From Candidatus Methanofastidiosia archaeon (GTDB lineage Archaea > Methanobacteriota_B > Thermococci > Methanofastidiosales > NM3): a stretch of DNA of 6,209 bases. Positions 1-6,209 of the stretch are shown one piece after another. Where the stretch lies: assembly GCA_020854925.1 (NCBI GenBank), contig JAHKLV010000180.1, positions 1 to 6,209 of the forward strand, written 5' to 3'. The notes beneath the pieces were generated by a model, which saw nothing but the letters and a program-made list of their open reading frames with translations, made no database searches and was not told the DNA's origin. The position numbers and the translations under genes are program-made. Within the stretch, counting starts at the first letter, position 1; every line of letters starts with the position of its first letter.

Positions 1-431
1 GCGTGGGTGAGGGCGGCACAGGTGAGCTCGTCGACAATCCGCGGGATGGGCGCCGGCATGTAAGCGAAGTGATAGTAATAGAAGTCATGGAGGTCATGTA
101 CGAGCGAAGTGCGGGTCATCCACGTATAGGCAAGGCACGGAATAACGGCGTCAGCATTCACACATATAGCCACTTGTGGCCGGTACCGTAAGAGATGGCA
201 TAGCGTCCAGGCCCACCATGGGATGAGAAGGAAGAAGTACGTCTTGGAGCCAAGGGGGGTTGTCATCCCGAATCTCCGTATATGGGCTTTCCCAAATGAA
301 TAGGGCGGGTCATGGTATCTGTTCCAGCCAATGAACGCGATTTCGTGTCCCTTTTGCATCAGCGATTTTCCCCGCTCCTCGATGAATCGGGAGTTCCGAA
401 TGCCAGATGCATGAACGAACGCTATCCTCAT
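1..431 (-). CDS. Glycosyltransferase, GT4-like N-terminal domain (partial, runs off the left edge)
   Basis: The reading frame opens with ATG at 431 and stays open for 143 codons to the window edge, so the C-terminal donor-binding half is not visible. The protein starts MRIAFVHASGIRNSRF, a typical first beta strand and loop of a GT-B fold enzyme. A long first helix and a second strand (HEIAFIGW, residues 29-36) follow. Residues about 86-93 (QVAICVNA) and 109-116 (SLVHDLHD) match the pattern in which GT4 N-terminal domains carry a D-x-H-E/D motif after a hydrophobic strand. There is a hydrophobic, aromatic patch at about 64-78 (TYFFLLIPWWAW), probably membrane-associating rather than a true TM segment. 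It is the third gene of the minus-strand operon, 22 bases after the flippase-GT fusion, so co-transcription is likely. Hand-counted GC is about 55%, lower than its neighbours. The sugar donor and acceptor cannot be inferred. The family call is fairly secure; exact function is unknown. Confidence 0.85.
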   Translation of the reverse strand, partial: MRIAFVHASGIRNSRFIEERGKSLMQKGHEIAFIGWNRYHDPPYSFGKAHIRRFGMTTPLGSKTYFFLLIPWWAWTLCHLLRYRPQVAICVNADAVIPCLAYTWMTRTSLVHDLHDFYYYHFAYMPAPIPRIVDELTCAALTH

Positions 432-433
432 AT

Positions 434-445
434 CCCCTTCCTCTC
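434..445 (-). promoter_or_regulatory. Ribosome binding site for the 3'-most glycosyltransferase
   Basis: On the minus strand the sequence GAGAGGAAGGGG lies just before the ATG at 431. The GAGG core (443-440) is 8 bases from the start codon, a normal Shine-Dalgarno spacing. This supports 431 as the start. The other nearby ATG, overlapping the TAA stop of the upstream gene (TAATG), reaches an in-frame TGA after eight codons and is not a plausible start. Confidence 0.6.
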
Positions 446-453
446 TTCCCCCA

Positions 454-3006
454 TTACAGGGAAAGAAGAAAAGCTTTGAGCCGGATGTACTTGTCTTCCC
501 CCTCGTCAAGGAGTGTCCCGGCACATGCACGGGCATGTGCCTGGCATGCGGGATAGGTATTCCAGCACGCCCGAAGCGCCTCAGAGAGCGCCTGGGGCGT
601 CATGTCCCCTGATACGGTGCCGCATCCGTGCTCCCGGATGAGGGGGGCCATGTCGCCAATGGGTGTTGCCACAACGGGCCGCGCATGCGCAAGCGCCTCG
701 AGGGCAGAAAGAGGTAGCTCGGGGCCGCCCTCGAGCTCGGCGTACGGTATGACGAGGCAGTGGTGTGACCGGTAGTATGGGATGATGTCCACGTTCGTGT
801 TCACGACAGTGACCACGCCCTCGATGCCTAGGGCGGCGAGGTCCTTTTCCAACCTCCCCTGATAGTCCTGGCGCCAGAGGAGCGTGAGGTGCGCCGGGAT
901 GTCGCGGACGAGTAGCGCGTACGCCTCGAGAAGGAGTGGCACACCCTTGCTCTCGTAGCGTTTGGGTCGTGCCGGCGTCTTGAGCGGCGAGCTTGCAAAG
1001 AGGATCTGGAACGTGTCGTCGTCAGGTGGGGGAAGCGGCACGAGGTGGGCGGGGTCAATCACCGGTTGAAGGACAAATATCCGCTCGCGGGGAAGGCCGA
1101 ACGAAAAAAGGAGCGTGGCAAGCGTCTCCGTTTCGACGATGGCACCCCTGAGCCGCGGCGCGATGCGCCGGGTGCGGGCAAGCGATGCCTCGCTTCGCGA
1201 CATGCCGGTGACATAGGGCACGCACTTGCGCGGGTCAAGGAAGTCGAGGAACGGGGAGTCGATGCCGCCGGAGAGGACGACGACCCTGTACGCACGTTCA
1301 CGTGCCTTGAAGGCGCCGTAGCCCCACGCCTTGTTGAGGTGGCCGAACACGGGATGCTTGTTCAGGTAGTGGCCAGCATTGATAAGCGTATAGCGGCCCT
1401 CCCGCCGAGAGAGGCGGAATCCGACGTCGTGGCTTGCCGAATAGACGTCAGCTTCCAGAAACGCATTGATGCGGCGCACCTTGTTGGCAACACATTCGTC
1501 TTCGCGCTCAAGGAGGCTTCCGAAGATGGCTATGGGACTTTTGGGAGAGGAGGGGCCTGCATGCCAGGGGAGGAGGCTTCCGAGGAGCGCGCGCTCATCG
1601 GGGGACAGGACGGAGAAGACACGGAGGCATGCAAGATATGTGAGCATGCCGATAGCAAGAGGGAGCACTAATCCAGATGGTGTCATTCTCTGGGCAGTGA
1701 TAACGGCACCGGCCATGGCACCCGTGGCAAGGGCGATCCTGGCAATCGCCGACGCCCCGGGGCGGGGGAGGAGGGAGCGTGTTGCGAGGAGCAGGGTAAC
1801 GGCAAGGTCGAGGCCGTAAGCGGCGATGGTGGCAACGGCTGCGCCCTCGATGCCCCACACCGGCACGAGCAGCACGGTGAGGGCGGCGTTTGCCACGGCG
1901 GCAAGCGAGTAGGTCCATCCCACCGCCTTCGTGCGCTTTTCCAGGTAGAACGCCTGGGACACCACCACCTTGCATCCGTGTATGGTGAGCGCTATGGCCA
2001 CGAGCGGCAGGACTCTTGCGCCCGCCAATGCCATCTCCTCAGTGGTAAGGACGGAAAGAAGCGGGCGTGCAAGGAGCGCCCCTCCCACGGTAAAGGGGAT
2101 ACAGATAGCCAAGAGGGCCTTGATCATGAACGTGCAGGTCTGACGCACCTGTTCCCTGTCACCGTGGTCATACATGCTCGAAAGCGATGGCAAAAGCCCC
2201 ATGCCCATGACGCTTGCCATGAGGAAGGGTACCGATCGCCCGATGGTATAGGCTGAATCGTAGTTGCCCACCGCGGCCGTCCCCATCATGATGGCAAGGA
2301 TGAACCGATCGATATACGAGACAGCCCACGACGACACGTTCATGGGCACGAGCGGGAGTCCGAAGGCGAGATAGGGGGTGATGCGCCCCCCGCGCACGGC
2401 CGGGGCGGAGAGGAAGCGCGTGGCATAGGCGGCAAGGACGATGAGGAGGAGCGATCGCACGAGAAGGATGGCGCCGAGTGCCCCCTCGATGCCCCACCCA
2501 AGGGCGATGAAGATGCCGGCAAGGCCGAGCTCGAGGGCGTTTTGCACGACGATGGCGATGCCGTAGTCCCGCATCCGCCGGAGCGCCTGCAGGAGGCTGT
2601 GGTAAAGCATGCCAAGCACCCAGATGGGCAGAAGGAGGGCGACAAGGCGCACAACGCGCTCGCTCCCGTCAAAGAGCGATGCGGGTATGAGCGGCGTCCC
2701 GAACCAGAAGAGGGCGCCCGCTCCGCAGGCGAGCGTGCCGACCACGGCAACGATACGGTAAAAATCCTTGGTGTACTCCACCCTGTCTTTCTGAAGGAAG
2801 AACCGGAGCATGGCGCTCGGGAGGCCGAGGTCGAGCACCGAGGCAAGCAACGGAAGGAGCACCCAGGCCTGGACCCAGATACCGTAGCCTATGCTTCCAA
2901 GCCCTTTGGTGAGGATGGGAAGGAGCACGATGTTGCTGATGCTGATGGAAAAGCGGGAGAGGGCGAGGATGCCCGTGTCCGCGGCGGCGTCCCTCATGGA
3001 CGGCAT
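454..3006 (-). CDS. Polysaccharide flippase (Wzx/MOP type) fused to a C-terminal GT4-like glycosyltransferase
   Basis: This 850-residue protein has two parts. Residues about 1-480 are strongly hydrophobic with a dozen or more membrane spans and look like a complete MOP-superfamily lipid-linked glycan flippase: TGILALSRFS near 11-20, LLPILTKGLG (28-37), YGIWVQ (41-46), DLGLPSAMLRFF (59-70), and the mid-protein SYIDRF with D233-R234 followed by VGNYDSAYTIGR. Flippases of this type usually end near a segment like LSPDERALLGSLLP, here at 467-480. Instead of a stop, a short linker (481-490, WHAGPSSPKS) leads into a soluble GT-B-like domain: PIAIFGSLLERE at 491-502, a lysine at K687 (SKGVPLLLEAYALL), and ALEALAHARPVVATPIGD beginning at A768, a GT4 donor-site signature. 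The E-X7-E motif appears to carry extra residues (E759, E763 and E770). The likely role is lipid-linked glycan export coupled to cytoplasmic sugar transfer. Start 3006 is preferred because a purine-rich GGGGG lies six bases upstream; ATG at 2997 would give an ATGA overlap with the preceding gene. No codon-use break is obvious at the junction. Confidence 0.9.
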   Translation of the reverse strand: MPSMRDAAADTGILALSRFSISISNIVLLPILTKGLGSIGYGIWVQAWVLLPLLASVLDLGLPSAMLRFFLQKDRVEYTKDFYRIVAVVGTLACGAGALFWFGTPLIPASLFDGSERVVRLVALLLPIWVLGMLYHSLLQALRRMRDYGIAIVVQNALELGLAGIFIALGWGIEGALGAILLVRSLLLIVLAAYATRFLSAPAVRGGRITPYLAFGLPLVPMNVSSWAVSYIDRFILAIMMGTAAVGNYDSAYTIGRSVPFLMASVMGMGLLPSLSSMYDHGDREQVRQTCTFMIKALLAICIPFTVGGALLARPLLSVLTTEEMALAGARVLPLVAIALTIHGCKVVVSQAFYLEKRTKAVGWTYSLAAVANAALTVLLVPVWGIEGAAVATIAAYGLDLAVTLLLATRSLLPRPGASAIARIALATGAMAGAVITAQRMTPSGLVLPLAIGMLTYLACLRVFSVLSPDERALLGSLLPWHAGPSSPKSPIAIFGSLLEREDECVANKVRRINAFLEADVYSASHDVGFRLSRREGRYTLINAGHYLNKHPVFGHLNKAWGYGAFKARERAYRVVVLSGGIDSPFLDFLDPRKCVPYVTGMSRSEASLARTRRIAPRLRGAIVETETLATLLFSFGLPRERIFVLQPVIDPAHLVPLPPPDDDTFQILFASSPLKTPARPKRYESKGVPLLLEAYALLVRDIPAHLTLLWRQDYQGRLEKDLAALGIEGVVTVVNTNVDIIPYYRSHHCLVIPYAELEGGPELPLSALEALAHARPVVATPIGDMAPLIREHGCGTVSGDMTPQALSEALRACWNTYPACQAHARACAGTLLDEGEDKYIRLKAFLLSL
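1511..1583. repeat. 13-bp direct repeat flanking the fusion linker
   Basis: The sequence AGGAGGCTTCCGA (plus strand) occurs at 1511-1523 and again at 1571-1583, exactly 60 bases apart. Since 60 is a multiple of three, both copies are read in the same frame of the minus-strand gene and encode the same residues (GSLL, at 476-479 and 496-499). One copy lies at the end of the flippase part and the other at the start of the glycosyltransferase part, so the pair brackets the linker. The DNA between the copies shows no further similarity to its flanks, so this is not an intact 60-bp tandem duplication. Confidence 0.7.
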
Positions 3007-3026
3007 GAAGCGCCCCCTTTCTCCTC
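2994..3026 (-). promoter_or_regulatory. Overlapping stop/start and ribosome binding region between GT4 and flippase genes
   Basis: The upstream gene stops with TGA at 2996-2994, while the flippase-fusion frame can start at ATG 3006 or ATG 2997; the latter forms an ATGA overlap. Upstream on the minus strand are GGGGG (3017-3013, six bases from ATG 3006) and GAGGAG (3026-3021, 14 bases away). Either start puts translation initiation inside the previous gene, which points to translational coupling. The sequence alone does not decide between the two starts; they differ by three residues. Confidence 0.55.
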
Positions 3027-4199
3027 AATGAGGCGGCCAAGGATTGCATACAGCGCTCGCGCCCCCTGCTCCCACGAAAACGCCTCAAGGGCGTATGTCC
3101 GATTGATTGCACCCAGCGAGGGGTCCGCCAGCGCCCGGAGGATGGCATCAGCCAGAGCACGCGGCCCCGATTCTCTGACGAGGATGCCGGTACCCGGCCT
3201 GACCACCTCTGCCGTGCCGCCCACATCTCTTGCCACCACAGGGGTCCCTGCGGTCATGGCCTCGGCAAGCGTGAGACCGAACGACTCGTAGTATGAGCTT
3301 GAGACAAAGAGGTCGCACAGCGCATAGAGCGTGGAGAGCTCCACGTCGCTGACATAGCCGAGGAACCGCACGGCATGGGCGATGCCGAGCCGCTCCGCCT
3401 GGCGCCGGTGCGCGTTCGTGTCTCCCGAGCCAGCCACCAGAAGCATGACAGGCTCGTTTTCGAGGATGCAGGGGAGCGCCTCGATGAGCGCGGCAAGGCC
3501 TTTCCGCTTGTCGGCCGGGCGCCCCACGAAGAGGAGTATTTTTTTCCCCACCGCCGCATGGTGCGCCGCAAGGACCTCTCGCTCTTCTGGGCCAAGGGCG
3601 GTGCCCCGGTCGGTCACGCCGTTGGGGATGACGCTTATTTTATCCGGGGGGATGTGAAGGTCTCGCACGAGCGCATCTTTCACATAGGCGCTCACCGCCA
3701 CGAGATGGTCGGCACGTCGGGCGAGCACGGGGTCGAAGAGCGGTGCCGCCCCGAGCTCGTTGTTGATGTTTCTCAATCGCTCGAGGAACGTGGGGCGCAG
3801 GATGCGGATGACGTCGCGCGCCGACTGGTGCATGACGGTGACAAGCGGGCACGACATGTTCCTTGAAGAGAGCGGAAGGACGGAAAAGCCGTTACCCACG
3901 ACCGCATCAAAGCCACCTGCGCGTCGGGCGATGGCTTTCCACCATGTTTTTAGCCCCCACCAGAACCGGGGGATGCGAAGAAGGCGGAGCGAGCCCGAGG
4001 GCACCACATGGCGAACGATTCCAGGGGGGTCGGGAGAACCCGGCTCAGCAGGGGTGACGACGTGCACCTCCACACCCAAGGATGCGAGCGCAGTGCACAT
4101 GGCGGCGGCGTACGTTCCCGCCCCGCCGTAGACCTGCGGCGGGTACTCGTACGTGACAAAGGCTATGCGGAAGGCCGATGTGCCCTGCGGTGGCTCCAT
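2994..4199 (-). CDS. GT4 family glycosyltransferase (GT-B fold)
   Basis: At 401 residues this is full length for a GT4 enzyme, which transfers a sugar from a nucleotide-sugar donor with retention of configuration, normally at the cytoplasmic face of the membrane. The N-terminal domain begins RIAFVTYEYPPQVYGGAGTY, with the glycine-rich acceptor-side loop at residues 25-28. The inter-domain region has VIPNG (190-194). The donor domain has LLFVGRPADKRKG (222-234), containing the conserved basic residues, then LLVAGSG (253-259). The full E-X7-E motif is YESFGLTLAEAM with E305 and E313, followed by AGTPVVARDVGG. All expected motifs are intact. There is no signal peptide or TM span. It is the first gene of the minus-strand operon, directly behind a TATA-like element, and overlaps the flippase fusion by 13 bases. 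ATG 4199 is the only methionine before the first strand. Upstream there is only a weak AAAGGGA. Donor and acceptor specificity are unknown. Confidence 0.95.
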   Translation of the reverse strand: MEPPQGTSAFRIAFVTYEYPPQVYGGAGTYAAAMCTALASLGVEVHVVTPAEPGSPDPPGIVRHVVPSGSLRLLRIPRFWWGLKTWWKAIARRAGGFDAVVGNGFSVLPLSSRNMSCPLVTVMHQSARDVIRILRPTFLERLRNINNELGAAPLFDPVLARRADHLVAVSAYVKDALVRDLHIPPDKISVIPNGVTDRGTALGPEEREVLAAHHAAVGKKILLFVGRPADKRKGLAALIEALPCILENEPVMLLVAGSGDTNAHRRQAERLGIAHAVRFLGYVSDVELSTLYALCDLFVSSSYYESFGLTLAEAMTAGTPVVARDVGGTAEVVRPGTGILVRESGPRALADAILRALADPSLGAINRTYALEAFSWEQGARALYAILGRLIEEKGGASCRP

Positions 4200-4222
4200 A
4201 TGGTCCCTTTCTTCTGTAATTG

Positions 4223-4230
4223 CTTAAATA
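4223..4230 (-). promoter_or_regulatory. Archaeal-type TATA element for the minus-strand glycan operon
   Basis: On the minus strand TATTTAAG stands out in a GC-rich context inside the 76-base intergenic gap. Its centre is about 27 bases before the ATG at 4199. Archaeal transcription usually starts about 25 bases after the TATA centre, so the mRNA would be almost leaderless. This is inferred from motif and spacing; no clear BRE is visible upstream. If the host were bacterial, the element would need a different reading. Confidence 0.5.
4223..4230 (+). promoter_or_regulatory. Same AT-rich element as candidate TATA box for the divergent plus-strand gene
   Basis: Read on the plus strand the element is CTTAAATA. 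A start site about 25 bases on would fall near 4252-4255, leaving a leader of roughly 20-25 bases before GTG 4276 / ATG 4279. The only Shine-Dalgarno-like stretch, GGGAGG at 4252-4257, would lie at the very 5' end of that leader, 18 bases or more from the start codon, which is unusually far. A second AT-rich stretch (GATATTTAAT, 4266-4275) is too close to the start to act as the TATA box for a leadered message. Confidence 0.35.
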
Positions 4231-4275
4231 CATGCGCCCGCCCCTTCCCGAGGGAGGATAGAAAAGATATTTAAT

Positions 4276-6209
4276 GTGATGGAAAATAAGGGCAGTGTGA
4301 CGGAATCCCACCCCGTGCTGTCGCGCCTTTCGCGGGACGCACTCCTTGCCGTGCTTCTGGCCGCGGCATGTACGCTTGCCGTATACAAGGTCGGGGCCCA
4401 GCTCCCGGTGGGACCGTGGTGGGACGCCTATTCCTTCCTTCTGAATGCGCTCACCTTCGCAGGTGAGGATTTTGCCTACTTCGAATTCAGCCGTTCCCCG
4501 CTCTTTCCTTATCTGCTCTCCCTTGCGTTTCGTGCGGGTCATGACGGTACGTATCTCACAATGTATTTAGATGCCGCCTTCGCGGTGGCGGGGACCCTGT
4601 GCATGTACGCCCTTGTCCGCCAGCGCTACGGGCAGGTGCCCGCCTCCTGTCAGGGCTCTTCTTCCTCTTTCCCGTGGTCATGGTGGATTGGGTGGGACGG
4701 GGATATGCCGACATCGGAAGCGTGGCGGTTTCCCTTGCCGCTGTTGCTCTGTTTGTTGCCGGTGTCGAGCGCCATCCCCGGTATTTCATCCTTGCCTGGC
4801 CGATGGTCCTCGCCGCATTTCTCATGCGCAGCACGGCGGCGCTCATCGTTGTCCCGCTGGCGTATTATGCCTTGCTCCTCGGCGGCGCCCGCATCCGCTA
4901 CGTCGAGCACCTGACGGGCATCGGCCTTTCCGCCCTCATCTTCGTGCCGGTCATGCGTTTCTACGCCGGGCGCACGGGCGACCCCCTCTATCTTGTCAAC
5001 GCGGTCTTTTCCGGATTTGGGAAAAGCACGGAGACGACGGGGTCGGTGGGGGAGATCTACGCCTACGGCCGCCTCTATTTTGTTGAGTCGCTGCCCGCAC
5101 AGTTCGTCGGCGAGCGGCTCTTTCCTTTCATGGCGGCATTGCTCGTCTTCGGCATCCTGGTCCTTGTCTCGTCGTACGTCACCGAGCACCGGCTCTCGTT
5201 CACGGAGGTGCTCGTCCCGCTGTTCTGTTGTGTCGTCTTCGTGCTCGTCTTGCTGTATGCCCCCTACTTCGTAGGGCAGGTGGTGCTTTTCGGCCTGCTC
5301 CTCGTCCTTGCCCCGTATGCCCGGCGCACGCCGCGCGGCGTGTTCTTTGCCATGATGCTCCTCTGGGGGGCAAGCTACGTTCTCTTCCACTCACTCTACT
5401 TCCAGAAGGTGGTTCGCTACTACCTGCCCATGCTCCCGGGACTAGCCTTCATCGCCGCCGTGGCGGTGGATGCCGCTGCCCGCAAGGCAGGTGCCGTCAT
5501 GTCCCGTCCCCGTGCCGGTGCAGCGCTTGTGGTCCTGGCGTCCATGGGCATGCTGTTTTTTGGTGCCTACGGCGCCGTCGGAGACACCCACCTTGACGCT
5601 GAGGCGCAGGTCAACGCCGCGAACGAGGAGGTGGCAGGATACCTTGCCACGCGCCTCGACGGTTCGCCGCTCATCTACTCTGACTACTGGGTCATTACCG
5701 GGTGGATGCTGAGATATCCCGTCTACGCCATGCCGGTCTTTTCCGACGAGCCGGCGTTTGCACACGAGCTGCACAAGTACCGGGTCGACTTCTATGCCTC
5801 CTACCGCGACTGGTATTTTGAGGGATATGAGCGGGTCTTTTCGGCAACCGAGTACTATGTGTTCGAGCGCCGTGACGCGGTGGAAAAGCCCCGTGGCCTC
5901 TACATCGGGAACGGGTGGCAGAACTACTTCGAGCGGCTTACCGGCTATGCGTACTATCTCATGGACGGCACGATACACATCGAGGAGGGAAGCGACTACC
6001 TCGATGACTATACCCTCGAAGAGCTCCAGTCCTATGACTTCGTGGCCGCCTTTGGCTTCAAGTGGCACAATCGCAAGGCGGCAGACCAGCTCCTCCAGCT
6101 CTATGTCTACAACGGAGGGACGCTTGTTGTTGATACATCGGGGAATACCGTCTCATCCGGCTATCCCATCGGCAGCTCCGTCTTTTTGAAAATGAATGTC
6201 CTTCGCAGC
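4276..6209 (+). CDS. GT39/PMT_2-type membrane glycosyltransferase with C-terminal soluble domain; frameshifted, runs off the right edge
   Basis: The protein starts at GTG 4276 or, more likely, ATG 4279 (numbering from the latter). After a TM span at about 20-40 comes an outward-facing loop with PVGPWWDAYSFLLNAL; D49 sits where family GT39/ArnT enzymes have their catalytic acid, and FSRSPLFPYLLSLAF (70-84) matches the conserved loop motif. After ALVRQRYGQVP (to about 4641) the original frame becomes an unlikely Ser/Pro/Trp-rich tail ending at a TGA at 4914. The family-like sequence resumes one base back, from 4644, as LLSGLFFLFPVVMVDWVGRG, and runs 522 codons without a stop. It has many TM spans (for example AALLVFGILVLV, VVLFGLLLVLAPYA) up to about 5580. 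The last part (from about 5607) is soluble, and 5898-6140 (YIGNGWQNYF, YDFVAAFGF, VYNGGTLVVDTSG) resembles a class I glutamine-amidotransferase-like or Rossmann-type fold. The likely role is sugar transfer from a lipid-phosphate donor on the outer membrane face. Unrepaired, it would be read as two pieces, 4276-4914 and from about ATG 4680 onward. Confidence 0.8.
4636..4652 (+). other. Frameshift site in the GT39-like gene
   Basis: The sequence GTGCCCGCCTCCTGTCA (4636-4652) is where the protein changes from frame 1 (ending V-P-A) to the frame one base back (L-L-S-G-L-F-F). Adding one C in the C-rich stretch 4639-4647 would restore a continuous V-P-A-L-L-S-G reading typical of a membrane span following a charged RQRYG loop. 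The pattern equals a single-base deletion. There is no X-XXY-YYZ slippery heptamer here, so programmed -1 frameshifting is not supported. The undamaged long frame downstream argues for a sequencing error or a very recent mutation. Confidence 0.75.

Noticed and set aside
432..453. Terminator between the fusion gene and the last glycosyltransferase
   Set aside because: The 22-base gap has a ribosome binding site but no hairpin and no T-run on the minus strand.
1511..1583. Short CRISPR-like or tandem repeat
   Set aside because: Only two copies of 13 bp inside a coding region, with no further units or regular array.
1045..1671. 208-codon plus-strand open frame opposite the glycosyltransferase domain
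   Set aside because: Composition is Lys/Arg/Glu-rich without domain-like structure, and the opposite strand encodes the recognisable GT4 and flippase sequence.
2542..3291. 249-codon plus-strand open frame opposite the flippase and GT4 genes
   Set aside because: It is rich in charged, low-complexity residues, crosses the boundary of two well-supported minus-strand genes, and matches no family pattern I recognise. Long antisense frames are expected in high-GC coding DNA.
4636..4652. Programmed -1 ribosomal frameshift in the GT39-like gene
   Set aside because: There is no slippery heptamer, and CCC-GCC does not allow re-pairing one base back. A one-base deletion or sequencing error explains the data better.
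4650..5390. 246-codon minus-strand open frame opposite the GT39-like gene
   Set aside because: Charged, His/Glu-rich translation typical of the antisense of a hydrophobic membrane protein; the plus strand has clear TM segments and family motifs.
5442..6068. 208-codon minus-strand open frame
   Set aside because: It lies wholly opposite the in-frame continuation of the GT39-like gene and has no recognisable domain or ribosome binding site.

Overview
The window holds part of a surface-glycan (exopolysaccharide, S-layer/lipid-linked glycan) gene cluster, with four protein genes and almost no non-coding DNA. The best guess for the host is a high-GC euryarchaeon, possibly a methanogen of the Methanomicrobiales. 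The basis is an archaeal-looking TATA element (TATTTAAG / CTTAAATA) in the only real intergenic gap, GC of roughly 60-65% in the genes, and membrane proteins that resemble what I remember of methanogen flippases and family-39 glycosyltransferases. No 16S or other marker gene is present, so the host assignment is tentative.

Minus strand, read right to left, is one tight operon. A 401-residue GT4 glycosyltransferase (4199-2994) overlaps by 13 bases an 850-residue protein (3006-454). That protein joins a complete Wzx-type polysaccharide flippase (about residues 1-480) to a GT4-like glycosyltransferase domain (about 491-850). After 22 bases comes the start of a third glycosyltransferase (431 to beyond position 1), of which only 143 codons are in the window.

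Plus strand: a 76-base gap (4200-4275) separates this operon from a divergent gene (4276 to beyond 6209) for a large multi-pass membrane protein of the PMT_2/GT39 type with a C-terminal soluble domain. Its reading frame is broken once, near 4639-4647. Upstream the protein reads in one frame; downstream it continues in the frame one base back for 522 stop-free codons to the window edge.

Working model (inference): the GT4 enzymes add sugars from nucleotide-sugar donors to a lipid-linked precursor on the cytoplasmic face, the flippase moves the product across the membrane, and the GT39-like protein uses a lipid-phosphate-linked sugar on the outer face. The most notable observations are the flippase-glycosyltransferase fusion with a 13-bp direct repeat around its junction, an apparent three-residue insertion in the catalytic E-X7-E motif of the fused domain, and the frameshift in the GT39-like gene. 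I found no RNA gene, CRISPR array, insertion sequence or clearly new defence system.
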